A stretch of 5,544 nucleotides of DNA, taken from the NCBI GenBank assembly GCA_007125835.1, contig SLCJ01000234.1, positions 1-5,544 on the forward strand. The letters are read 5' to 3'. The notes beneath the pieces were generated by a model, which was not told the origin of the DNA, did no database searches, and saw nothing but the letters and a program-made list of their open reading frames with translations. Positions 1 through 5,544 of the stretch are shown here, piece after piece; the first letter of the stretch is position 1, and each line of letters opens with the position of its first letter. A program made the translations under genes and the position numbers. This DNA is from Verrucomicrobiales bacterium. GTDB lineage: Bacteria > Verrucomicrobiota > Verrucomicrobiia > Verrucomicrobiales > SLCJ01.

Positions 1-428
1 CGCACGCCTTTCCGCCGCGCTGCCTCCATGATCGTGCCACCTGCCATCACGAGAATTTCCTTGCTGGCCACGGCCAAATCCTTGCCTGCCTCGATGGCCG
101 CCAGCGCAGGCCTCAGGCCGCCGGTGCCAACGATCGCCACCAGCACCAAGTCCGCCTCGGGTAGGGTGGCCAGCTCGCACAAGCCATCGATTCCCTCGCC
201 CAGGTCCACGCCGTCGGGCATTTGCGGACGCCATTCAGCTGCCGCACTCTCGCAGCCCAGCACCGCGTGGCGCACGCCTGTTTGCAGAACCTGCTCCCGC
301 AGGGCTGCGCCGCTGCGGTTTGCTGCCAGCCCGACCAGTTCCATGCGTTCCGGCAGGTCGCGGGCCACCTTTTGCGCGCTGCGGCCGATGGAGCCGGTCG
401 ATCCTAATAACACAACGCGACGTTTCAT
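1..428 (-). CDS. dxr: 1-deoxy-D-xylulose 5-phosphate reductoisomerase, N-terminal part
   Basis: Dxr (IspC) converts 1-deoxy-D-xylulose 5-phosphate to 2-C-methyl-D-erythritol 4-phosphate with NADPH and a divalent metal. It is the first committed step of the MEP isoprenoid pathway and acts in the cytoplasm. The visible 142 residues are the NADPH-binding domain. The start MKRRVVLLGSTGSIGRSAQ holds the GSTGSIG dinucleotide-binding loop at residues 9-15. LAANRS (34-39) fits the second cofactor-contact segment. VAIVGTGGL (97-105) and AAIEAGKDLAVASKE (110-124) match the family's conserved 'AIVGxAGLxPT...AAIxAGKxxALANKE' block, with Lys123 in the cofactor-contacting position. The family is usually near 390-400 residues, so about a third is present; the C-terminus lies beyond base 1 and the truncation is only the window edge. 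ATG at 428-426 places the Rossmann strand directly after the start, as usual. No Shine-Dalgarno is visible just upstream. The gene follows cdsA by 61 nt, a common bacterial pairing. Identification is secure from the motifs. Confidence 0.96.
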   Translation of the reverse strand, partial: MKRRVVLLGSTGSIGRSAQKVARDLPERMELVGLAANRSGAALREQVLQTGVRHAVLGCESAAAEWRPQMPDGVDLGEGIDGLCELATLPEADLVLVAIVGTGGLRPALAAIEAGKDLAVASKEILVMAGGTIMEAARRKGV

Positions 429-493
429 TTCGTATGCGGGTGGCGGGTGGCGGGAGGCATAGGGAAACTGAATATATGTCCGGGTACGGTCAT
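425..493 (-). other. 22-codon ORF bridging cdsA and dxr (possible coupling peptide)
   Basis: The short frame begins with an ATG at 493-491 that overlaps the cdsA stop (TGA 492-490) as ATGA. It ends with a TGA at 427-425 that overlaps the dxr start (ATG 428-426), again as ATGA. It encodes 22 residues, starting MTVPGHIFSF and ending RHPHTK, with many Pro and His and no recognisable domain. The dxr start lacks a clear Shine-Dalgarno, so ribosomes finishing this frame could re-initiate on dxr and couple its translation to cdsA. The double overlap is seen directly; the role is inferred. A coincidence is possible because ATGA overlaps are not rare by chance, and a peptide this short gives no coding signal. 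Confidence 0.3.
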
Positions 494-1416
494 GAGGTGA
501 ACACCAGGAACAGATAGAGGACCGGGGCGGTGAAACAAATGCTATCGACCAAATCGAGGGCACCGCCGATGCCGGGCAGGCTGCGCCCGCTGTCCTTGGC
601 GGCGAGGCTGCGCTTGATGAGCGAGCCCGCCAAGTCGCCAAAAACAGCGAACATGGTGAGCAAGGCGGCCAGCCCGACGCGCGTCCACAGGCCGCCGAGT
701 TCGGCAAACACATCGGGCCGCAGCAAGGGGATGAGCGCGCCGGCCAGCAAGGCGAAGACAAAGGCTCCGCCAAGGCCCTCCCACGTCTTCGCCGGGCTGA
801 TGTGGGGGATCATCTTGTGGCGGCCGAGGGCGGTGCCGGTGAGATAGGCACCCATGTCGGAAAATTTTGTCACTGCCACCAGCCACAGCGCCAGCCACGC
901 CCCTGGCGGCATGCCCGCGACGGCGGGATCCCAGTCGAAGAAGACGATCCGGGTGGTAAAATGGAAGCCGAAGACGAGATAGGCGAAGCCGCCCCACAGC
1001 GCGCCCAGCACCAGCAGCGCGCGGTGCTCCCGCACCGGACGCCCCATCTGGATGGCGAAGAAAGCGATCATCAATAGGGCGAAAAACCCGACATCGAGCA
1101 GGTGCAGGGTTTCGCGTGAGGCACCGGCCCAAAGCGCACCGAACAACAAAGCCGTATATCCGCCTGCGGCGACCATGCCGGGAGCGGTGGTGCGCGCCAC
1201 GCCCGCTCCCGCCACCATGGCGTGAAACTCGCGGGTGGCGGCCAGCACCAGCAGGCTGATCAGCGCGGCAAACCCCAACGGATGGCCGACGACGACCACC
1301 ACGGCTACCAGAACCCAAAGCCCCAGCGTGCTCCCCAGCCGCCCGGCAAACCCTGAGCGCCCGAACCGGCTCGGGGCCGGGGGTGGCGGGGATGGGGCGG
1401 GTGGTATCGGAGTCAT
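490..1416 (-). CDS. cdsA: Phosphatidate cytidylyltransferase (CDP-diglyceride synthase)
   Basis: CdsA makes CDP-diacylglycerol from phosphatidic acid and CTP in the inner membrane, the branch point for all phospholipids. From the ATG at 1416 the protein has 308 residues, within the usual range, and several hydrophobic membrane segments. The first follows a proline-rich, basic head (MTPIPPAPSPPPP, then RFGRSGFAGR). Family motifs are clear: SDMGAYLTG (186-194), GRHKMIPHISPAKTWEG (198-214), FGD (259-261), and the C-terminal signature SLIKRSLAAKDSG (265-277) followed by LPGIGGALDLVDS (280-292). The signature normally reads PGHGG..DRxD; here His is Ile283 and Arg is Leu289, while the Lys-Asp and both later Asp residues are kept. 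An in-frame extension to a TTG at 1518 exists, but it adds 34 poorly hydrophobic residues without a ribosome site, so the ATG was chosen; this ATG also lacks a good Shine-Dalgarno. It lies 150 nt after the hemQ stop and upstream of dxr. Confidence 0.94.
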   Translation of the reverse strand: MTPIPPAPSPPPPAPSRFGRSGFAGRLGSTLGLWVLVAVVVVVGHPLGFAALISLLVLAATREFHAMVAGAGVARTTAPGMVAAGGYTALLFGALWAGASRETLHLLDVGFFALLMIAFFAIQMGRPVREHRALLVLGALWGGFAYLVFGFHFTTRIVFFDWDPAVAGMPPGAWLALWLVAVTKFSDMGAYLTGTALGRHKMIPHISPAKTWEGLGGAFVFALLAGALIPLLRPDVFAELGGLWTRVGLAALLTMFAVFGDLAGSLIKRSLAAKDSGRSLPGIGGALDLVDSICFTAPVLYLFLVFTS

Positions 1417-1566
1417 GGGAATCGTTGAAGGGACGGCTGGTTTCTGGTCCAGACGCGCGGGTGCGCGCCGATGGAATCCGGGCCCTGCCAACCAAGGATG
1501 ATTCCAGCCCGATGACAAGCGGGAAATGAGGTGGCGGATGCGATTCCCGTTCGGCGATGCGGGGTC
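1417..1566 (-). other. 150-nt hemQ-cdsA gap, no assigned function
   Basis: This is the longest gap between genes in the window. On the minus strand it contains TTGTCA (1518-1513) and TTGGCA, which resemble -35 boxes, but neither has a reasonable -10 hexamer 16-18 nt downstream. No strong hairpin followed by T residues is seen. Part of it stays open in frame with cdsA back to a TTG at 1518, so it may be partly coding if cdsA starts earlier than assigned. Otherwise it would be a long untranslated spacer inside an operon. Confidence 0.4.
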
Positions 1567-2421
1567 TCACAGACCGAGGCGCTGGAACAAATGATTGAGC
1601 GGCAACTGCAGGCCGATGTAGAAATCGCCGAACTCGCCAAAGCGAGCCGACACCTCGTCGAACCGCATTTCATACACGATCTCCTTGATCGCGGTGGTGT
1701 TGTGGGCCAGCAGGGTCACACCCCATTCGGCTTCGTCGAGTCCCGTGGAGCCGGTGATCAACTGCAGGATACGCCCCTTGTATTTCCTGCCGGTGGCGGC
1801 ATGCCCTGCCATTAGCTTGCGGCGTGCCTCGAAATCCAGTGAGTACCAGTTGTCGCCGGCCAAGCGCCTTTTGCTCATGTTGTAGAAGCACATCACTGGC
1901 CAGTCCGGCAGCACGGGATAGAGGCGATGCTGGCGGTAACCCGCCATGTGTTTTGCAAATTCATCCATCGCCGCCGTGTGTTCCGGCGTGCCCTCCTTGA
2001 TGCCCCGCGTCTCTTCCAGCGTGCGGCTGTATTGTTCGGGGGTGGTGGTGTATTCGCTTTCCTCGGTCAGCGAGAGGTAGCTGTAGCAGGCATTGAGCAC
2101 GCCGTCGCCCAGTCCGCGCGCGAGGCGTTTTTCGAAGGCATTGGCATCCTGCAGGTCGGGTGTCAGCAGCATCAGGCCCAGATCCGCCTTGGGTGTAAGC
2201 ATGCTGAAGAGCATCAACTGGGTCTTTTCGTGCGAGCGTATTTCCTGCACCAGGCGGGTGAATGAGGTCTTCATCTCCCGCTTTTCTTCGTCGCCCATCA
2301 GCGCCCACTGTGTGTGATCCACATGGAAAAACAGGTGCAGCACATGCAGGCCGTGTTCCGGCACGACGGCGCGCACCGGATTCTCGACGCCATTTTCCGA
2401 AATCTCCCCGTCAGGCTTCAT
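1567..2421 (-). CDS. hemQ: HemQ-type coproheme decarboxylase (chlorite dismutase family)
   Basis: The 284-residue protein belongs to the chlorite dismutase-fold family. HemQ (ChdC) oxidatively decarboxylates coproheme III to heme b, the last step of the coproporphyrin-dependent heme pathway. The key residues align without gaps to Geobacillus HemQ numbering (from memory) with an offset of 35: Arg166 (131), Tyr180 (145, radical/catalytic), Lys184 (149), Trp192 (157), proximal heme ligand His207 (172) in LMAGHAATGR, distal Gln220 (185) in GRILQLITGS, and Arg253 (218) in EMRFDE. Gln at the distal place, where true chlorite dismutases have Arg, favours HemQ over chlorite detoxification. Further family stretches are YSYLSLTEESEY (113-124), RLYPVLPDWP (166-175) and EWGVTLLAH (232-240). 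The usual Tyr-Pro after strand CFY is Tyr-Asn here (YNMSKRR). It starts at ATG 2421, overlapping the preceding stop by ATGA, with only a weak, distant purine run upstream, so translation is probably coupled. A cytoplasmic, homopentameric enzyme would be expected. The heme role is inferred from family and residues. Confidence 0.9.
   Translation of the reverse strand: MKPDGEISENGVENPVRAVVPEHGLHVLHLFFHVDHTQWALMGDEEKREMKTSFTRLVQEIRSHEKTQLMLFSMLTPKADLGLMLLTPDLQDANAFEKRLARGLGDGVLNACYSYLSLTEESEYTTTPEQYSRTLEETRGIKEGTPEHTAAMDEFAKHMAGYRQHRLYPVLPDWPVMCFYNMSKRRLAGDNWYSLDFEARRKLMAGHAATGRKYKGRILQLITGSTGLDEAEWGVTLLAHNTTAIKEIVYEMRFDEVSARFGEFGDFYIGLQLPLNHLFQRLGL
2418..2421 (-). promoter_or_regulatory. ATGA stop-start overlap coupling orf3 to hemQ
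   Basis: The TGA (2420-2418) of the upstream single-pass membrane protein gene shares bases with the ATG (2421-2419) of hemQ. No well-spaced Shine-Dalgarno is seen before the hemQ ATG; the nearest purine run (CCCGGGA) lies about 12 nt or more away. Translation of hemQ therefore probably depends on ribosomes finishing the upstream gene, which would tie the amounts of the two proteins together. Confidence 0.6.
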
Positions 2422-3575
2422 GGTGCAATTAAATCCCGGGGGATGGGAGCGCGGAGGATGGTGCGGAACGCGCGTCCGTCGCCCTGAGCATCGGCACCCT
2501 CGCGTATCTCAACCCTCCATGAAAGCTCCGGCCGGGCGCGGAGGTCATTATATTCAAGGGTGTTTGCCAAGCCATCCGTGCCGAGAATGGGGAGCATCCC
2601 GTCCTCGGCTCCCGCCACGGTGCCGTTGCGGATGCTCACGGTGACAGTGTCGCCGCGCTGGCGGCCCAATTCGTTGAGGAAAACCACACGCAGTGCACCG
2701 GTGGCCGATCCCTCGACCTTGAGGTTGAGTTGCGGCACATATTCCACGCCGAGGCGTACGCGTTCCGTGGCGGAATCGACGCGGGCCCAGCCAAGGCCCT
2801 CCGATTTCACTAGAAACATGTCGCCGGAGGCCGGGAAGCGTTCGGCAATGGGAGGCCTGTCGACGCCCATCGGGAGGGCTCCGCGCAGAAAGTAGAAAGC
2901 GATTAAGGCCACCACGAGCACGCCAGCGGCGAGCGCGAGGAGGGATTTGCGTTCGCTGGATTTGAGGTGTCCGAGACCTGCGCTTTCGGACGATCCGGGG
3001 GTCGCGCTGCCGGTGGCCTTGGCGGTGCCGGGTGGTGGTTGGTCGGCGGCTGAGGCCACCGCCGCCTCTGAGGCATCACCCGGGAGGCTCGGTTCCGTGG
3101 CGGATTTGCTATTCGCCGTGGCGGCTTCGGACGCGGGGTCGTGGTCTGTCGGCGCGGGATCGGTGAGGGGCCTGTCCGTGCCCGAAATGCGGACACGAGA
3201 AACCACGGATTCGTGGTCTGTCGGGGTTGGGTCGGCATGGGCCTGGGCGTCGCTGCCGGTTGGTGGCTGCGCATCGGGGAGTGGGGCATCAGGCAGTTCC
3301 CCGCCCTCCGATTCAAAATCGATATCGGCCTGCCGTTCTGAAAGAGGGTCTGCAAAAGCCCTTCCCTCCGGCGTCCGTGGGCGATTCCGAGGACTCGGGG
3401 CCTCGCTTCTTTCCGTGTCTTCCGCTCCGCTTTCCTGATCCGTGGTGTCCTTCCGCCGGCGTCCCACAGGTTTCAGGTCGGCGGCGGACACCGTGCGGGG
3501 ACCCAAAGTGGGCAAATCCTCGTCGATGTCCCGTGTTTCGGGGGTTTCGGCATCGCTTTCGGATTCTTTGCTCAT
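2418..3575 (-). CDS. Hypothetical single-pass membrane protein with long acidic disordered arm
   Basis: I do not recognise this 385-residue protein. Residues 1-205 are rich in Asp, Glu, Ser, Pro, Thr and Ala with almost no hydrophobic runs, so they are almost certainly disordered. A basic patch (VGRRRKD, 37-43) sits inside the arm. Residues 211-230 (SLLALAAGVLVVALIAFYFL) form one membrane helix, preceded by SSERK. By the positive-inside rule this puts the arm in the cytoplasm and the C-terminal part (about 245-385) outside. That part shows alternating hydrophobic stretches (DMFLVKSEG, RVRLGVEYV, ALRVVFLNELG, TVTVSIRNG, SWRVEIREG) typical of a beta-sandwich-like domain; it has no cysteines or obvious catalytic motif. 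A near-repeat, DPTPTDHE (115-122) and DPAPTDHD (139-146), lies in the arm. It starts at ATG 3575 with AGGG (3588-3585) 9 nt upstream. The stop overlaps hemQ by ATGA. A link to heme synthesis or envelope function is only suggested by this overlap. The gene is real on length, start signal and neighbour spacing; its function is unknown. Confidence 0.8.
   Translation of the reverse strand: MSKESESDAETPETRDIDEDLPTLGPRTVSAADLKPVGRRRKDTTDQESGAEDTERSEAPSPRNRPRTPEGRAFADPLSERQADIDFESEGGELPDAPLPDAQPPTGSDAQAHADPTPTDHESVVSRVRISGTDRPLTDPAPTDHDPASEAATANSKSATEPSLPGDASEAAVASAADQPPPGTAKATGSATPGSSESAGLGHLKSSERKSLLALAAGVLVVALIAFYFLRGALPMGVDRPPIAERFPASGDMFLVKSEGLGWARVDSATERVRLGVEYVPQLNLKVEGSATGALRVVFLNELGRQRGDTVTVSIRNGTVAGAEDGMLPILGTDGLANTLEYNDLRARPELSWRVEIREGADAQGDGRAFRTILRAPIPRDLIAP
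3139..3224 (-). repeat. 14-base direct repeat pair within the disordered arm coding region
   Basis: The plus-strand sequence TCGTGGTCTGTCGG occurs at 3139-3152 and again at 3211-3224. The 72-base spacing equals exactly 24 codons, so both copies are in frame and encode Pro-Thr-Asp-His plus an acidic residue. This looks like a remnant of an internal 24-codon duplication in the low-complexity arm. Confidence 0.6.
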
Positions 3576-3654
3576 CGCTTTGTGCCCTGCTGGCCAGATT
3601 CAGGGGGAGTGGAGCACCGCAGACAGGCGAAGCCCGTCCCGGACACCTGTAAGG
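3576..3654 (-). other. 79-nt gap between the two unknown membrane-protein genes
   Basis: The gap holds the AGGG ribosome site of the downstream gene (3588-3585). I see no strong hairpin with a T run and no promoter pair, so it looks like an ordinary intra-operon spacer. Confidence 0.4.
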
Positions 3655-4164
3655 TCAGACCACAGGTTCCAGTTCCCGGTTTGCATCTTCGACCAAAACA
3701 CCAAAGAATGCAACCGCAAGAAGAAGCAGGTTTAACACCAGCATCATTCCGGGCGAAAAAGGACCCGACAAATCCACTGCGTGACGCAGTCTCTCATCGA
3801 CGCCGGGAGTCATCATCGCCGCAATCTCCGTGCCAGCCTCTCGCGCCTCCGCTACGGCTTGCTTGGTCTGATCCCACATGCTGCGGGGCATGAGCACGAC
3901 CAACAGGTGAAATGCCCCGACAAAAAAAGCGAACGACCCGACGAACCTCCAGAACATGGCGGCGCGATGGGCGGTGGTGCCTGCGGCGGTCAGGGAGATC
4001 GATTGTATGGCAAGGTAGATGCCGGCACCCACGACACACACCGGCAGGAATCGCTGCCAGAATCCTGGCTCCATCGCCATGGCGGCGGCGGAGGTGTTCA
4101 AGACAAGGACGAGCAGGGCCACGAGGGCGAGCACGCGGCTGAGGGGATTGGAGGAGGGGTTCAT
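3655..4164 (-). CDS. Small multi-pass membrane protein of unknown function
   Basis: The 169-residue protein is dominated by hydrophobic segments at about 10-30, 38-60, 70-92 and 138-158. The first (RVLALVALLVLVLNTSAAAMAM) could be either a membrane helix or a cleaved signal peptide ending near AMA. Between the last two segments lies a loop of about 45 residues (93-137) with a likely amphipathic helix (QTKQAVAEAREAGTEIAAMM). The tail after the last segment is short and acidic (EDANRELEPVV). I recognise no family motif and no catalytic residue set. Two starts compete: ATG at 4164, and an in-frame GTG at 4173 (adding three residues) that has GGAG at 4182-4179 placed 5 nt upstream. The GGAG is 14 nt from the ATG, so the GTG has the better ribosome site. 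The longer reading to 4329 adds an Arg-rich stretch overlapping the CNNM gene and is not believed. It sits 62 nt after the CNNM gene and 79 nt before the next, so the same transcript is likely. Confidence 0.78.
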   Translation of the reverse strand: MNPSSNPLSRVLALVALLVLVLNTSAAAMAMEPGFWQRFLPVCVVGAGIYLAIQSISLTAAGTTAHRAAMFWRFVGSFAFFVGAFHLLVVLMPRSMWDQTKQAVAEAREAGTEIAAMMTPGVDERLRHAVDLSGPFSPGMMLVLNLLLLAVAFFGVLVEDANRELEPVV

Positions 4165-4178
4165 GGGGCGCACAATGT

Positions 4179-4182
4179 CTCC
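4179..4182 (-). promoter_or_regulatory. GGAG ribosome binding site favouring a GTG start at 4173
   Basis: GGAG reads on the minus strand from 4182 to 4179, followed by 5 nt (ACATT) and then GTG at 4173-4171. The ATG at 4164 lies 14 nt from the GGAG, beyond normal spacing. This site therefore decides in favour of the GTG if initiation depends on Shine-Dalgarno pairing. Confidence 0.5.
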
Positions 4183-4226
4183 ATACGCGCCGCCCGCGCA
4201 AGTTGGAATCCGTATTTCCCGCGCTC

Positions 4227-5544
4227 TCACGCGGAGGCGTCGTCTTCTCCGCTGCCTTCGATGCGCGGCAGGCGGCGTCCGTGCACTTGCAACACCCGCC
4301 TTCCGTCGGCCTTGGTCACCGTGAGGCAATGCCCGCCGACCTCAAGCGACTCCCCATGGCGCGGCAGGTGGCCCAGCTTTTGGGTGATGTATCCGCCGAT
4401 GGTGCTCACTTCGCTGCTGTCGATTTCGATATCCGTGTGGTCCGCCAGTTCGAACAAACCCATCCCGCCCTCGACGAAAAACTCATCCTCGTTCACGCGC
4501 TGAAAGTCCGTTTCCTGCTCGTCAAATTCGTCGTGAATGTCGCCCACAAGCTGCTCGATCACGTTGTCCATGAACACTACACCAAGCGTGCCGCCGTATT
4601 CATCCACCACCTGTGCCAGATGGGCGTGCTCGCGGAGGAAAAATTGCAACAATTGGTCTAGCGGCATTTTTTCGGCCACTGGCAGCAGTTCGCGCCGGAT
4701 TTCCATCAGGTCGGGCTCGGGTGTGCCCGAGATCCGCAGCAGGTCCTTGATGTGGATCAGGCCGATGGTGTTGTCCATGTGCCCGCGGATCACCGGGAAC
4801 CGGGTGTGCCGGGAATCAATCGCCACTTGCAGGCATTTTTCGAAGGGGTCGCCCACATCGAGGCACGTCACTTCGTGGCGCGGGACCATGATGTCGCGCA
4901 CTTTCAGGTCGCTCAGTTCGAGGGCGTTGATTACGATCTCGCGCTCGGTTTCGGTTACGTCGGACTTGCCGCCCGTTTCCTCGACCAGCGCCTGCAGCTC
5001 CTCCGAGGTGTGGATGATCTCGCCCTCGCGCACCGGATCGACCCGGAAAATCCGCCGCAGGATCGCATAAGCGGCGGCTTCAAGGGGCACGACCCACGGC
5101 ACCAGGAACCGCCGCAACCAGTGCAGGGGCGGGCCGAGGCGGAGCACCGTGGCCACCGGGTGGCGGATGGCCAGCGTCTTGGGCACCAGCTCGCCAAACA
5201 CGATCAGCGCCGCCAGCGCGGGCAGAAATACCACCAGGTCGGCAAGCAGCAATACCCAGCCCGACCCAGCACCCGGCATCAGCCCGGCAATGGTCGCGCC
5301 AGCCTGAGGGGAGAGCAGGCGCGCGGCTGCGAAGCCAAACAGAATGGCGCTCGCCAGCATGCCGAACCGAGTTGCCGAAAGGTAGCTTTCCGGTTGCCCG
5401 GATATCCGCCGAGCCACGCGCATCCGGCGCGCCGACCAGCGGGATGCCACGTCGTCCATGTCGGTGCCGCGCGTTTTTTCAATCGCATAGTGGCAGGCGA
5501 CGAAAAACCCGTAGATCGGCACCAGCCACAAGGCCAGCCAAGCG
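4227..5544 (-). CDS. CNNM/CorC-HlyC family membrane protein with DUF21 and CBS domains (5' partial)
   Basis: Members of this family are membrane proteins implicated in Mg2+/Co2+ or other cation efflux, with cytosolic CBS domains binding adenine nucleotides. Positions below count from codon 5531. The frame is open to the window edge (AWLAL precedes), codon 5531 is an internal-looking TTG, and the first membrane helix is cut, so the true start lies outside. DUF21 spans about 1-165, with helices near 1-15, 53-73, 92-113 and 136-158 and the family motif FGELVPKTLAIRHP (112-125). A linker with TETEREIVINALELSDLKVRDIMVPR (193-218) leads into the CBS pair: CBS1 about 213-270 (TRFPVIRG, 243-250; GLIHIKDLL, 257-265) and CBS2 about 280-335 (VVDEYGGTLGVVFMDNVIEQL, 308-328, and DEFDE). 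The CorC_HlyC domain follows at about 343-425 (EFFVEGGMGLFEL; TIGGYITQKLGHLPRHGE). The first helix reads FFVACHYAIEKTR, where relatives usually have an 'AAEFAL' type motif. It is the most upstream gene visible and runs toward the small membrane protein 62 nt on. Confidence 0.93.
   Translation of the reverse strand, partial: AWLALWLVPIYGFFVACHYAIEKTRGTDMDDVASRWSARRMRVARRISGQPESYLSATRFGMLASAILFGFAAARLLSPQAGATIAGLMPGAGSGWVLLLADLVVFLPALAALIVFGELVPKTLAIRHPVATVLRLGPPLHWLRRFLVPWVVPLEAAAYAILRRIFRVDPVREGEIIHTSEELQALVEETGGKSDVTETEREIVINALELSDLKVRDIMVPRHEVTCLDVGDPFEKCLQVAIDSRHTRFPVIRGHMDNTIGLIHIKDLLRISGTPEPDLMEIRRELLPVAEKMPLDQLLQFFLREHAHLAQVVDEYGGTLGVVFMDNVIEQLVGDIHDEFDEQETDFQRVNEDEFFVEGGMGLFELADHTDIEIDSSEVSTIGGYITQKLGHLPRHGESLEVGGHCLTVTKADGRRVLQVHGRRLPRIEGSGEDDASA

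Noticed and set aside
437..453. Tandem GGGTGGC units on the plus strand before dxr
   Set aside because: Only two full copies are present, too few to call a functional repeat; noted as part of the bridging frame.
1490..1518. TTGTCA and TTGGCA as -35 boxes of an internal cdsA promoter
   Set aside because: No acceptable -10 hexamer is found at the proper distance downstream of either.
542..1570. A 342-codon open frame on the same strand as cdsA, beginning with a GTG that overlaps the hemQ stop
   Set aside because: It covers cdsA in another frame. The product is Arg/Ala/Gly/His-rich with no membrane or domain pattern, typical of a high-GC shadow, whereas the cdsA frame has clear family motifs.
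2947..3438. A 163-codon plus-strand frame rich in Gly, Ser, Val and Ala
   Set aside because: It is antisense to the disordered arm; its repetitive composition is the mirror of the Pro/Asp/Ser codons in the real gene.
4174..4226. GC-rich near-palindrome (GCGC GGGCG GCGC) as a terminator after the CNNM gene
   Set aside because: The stem is only about 4 bp and no T run follows on the minus strand.
4165..4329. N-terminal extension of the small membrane protein to 4329
   Set aside because: The added 55 residues are Arg-rich, overlap the CNNM C-terminal coding region by about 100 bases, and better starts exist at 4173 and 4164.
3781..4503. A 240-codon plus-strand open frame
   Set aside because: It lies antisense to the small membrane protein and the CNNM gene, has a low-complexity Gly/His/Ser composition, no ribosome site and no motif.

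Overview
The window is GC-rich (roughly 60% or more by eye) and tightly packed. It carries six protein genes, all on the minus strand, so transcription runs from high to low coordinates. The first and last genes are cut by the window edges. No RNA genes, mobile elements, CRISPR arrays or plus-strand genes are supported. The dense packing, the CdsA signature variant (PGIGG...LDLVDS) and a HemQ-type chlorite dismutase-fold protein fit a bacterium of the Planctomycetota-Verrucomicrobiota group. Verrucomicrobiota is my best guess, but it is inferred from family knowledge and not proven here.

Layout in transcription order: (1) 5544-4227, a CNNM/CorC-HlyC membrane protein with DUF21, paired CBS and C-terminal CorC_HlyC domains, its N-terminus outside the window; (2) 4164-3655, a small protein of about four membrane segments and unknown function; (3) 3575-2418, an unrecognised single-pass protein with a long acidic, proline-rich disordered N-terminal arm and a beta-rich C-terminal domain; (4) 2421-1567, a HemQ-type coproheme decarboxylase that overlaps the previous gene by ATGA; (5) 1416-490, phosphatidate cytidylyltransferase CdsA; (6) 428-1, the first 142 residues of DXP reductoisomerase (Dxr).

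The known genes serve the cell envelope and core cofactors: phospholipid precursor synthesis (CdsA), isoprenoid precursor synthesis (Dxr), heme synthesis (HemQ), and probable divalent-cation transport (CNNM). cdsA-dxr is a widespread bacterial gene pair, often preceded by uppS. Here a hemQ-like gene and two uncharacterised membrane proteins stand upstream instead. Gaps are short (overlap to 150 nt) and no convincing terminator or internal promoter is visible, so a single operon is plausible.

I do not see a new defence or mobile system. The most unusual item is a 22-codon reading frame that exactly bridges cdsA and dxr, with a 4-base ATGA overlap at each end, in front of a dxr start that has no visible Shine-Dalgarno sequence. 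The two unknown membrane proteins, the atypical CdsA signature and an altered first-helix motif in the CNNM protein are the other points worth checking.
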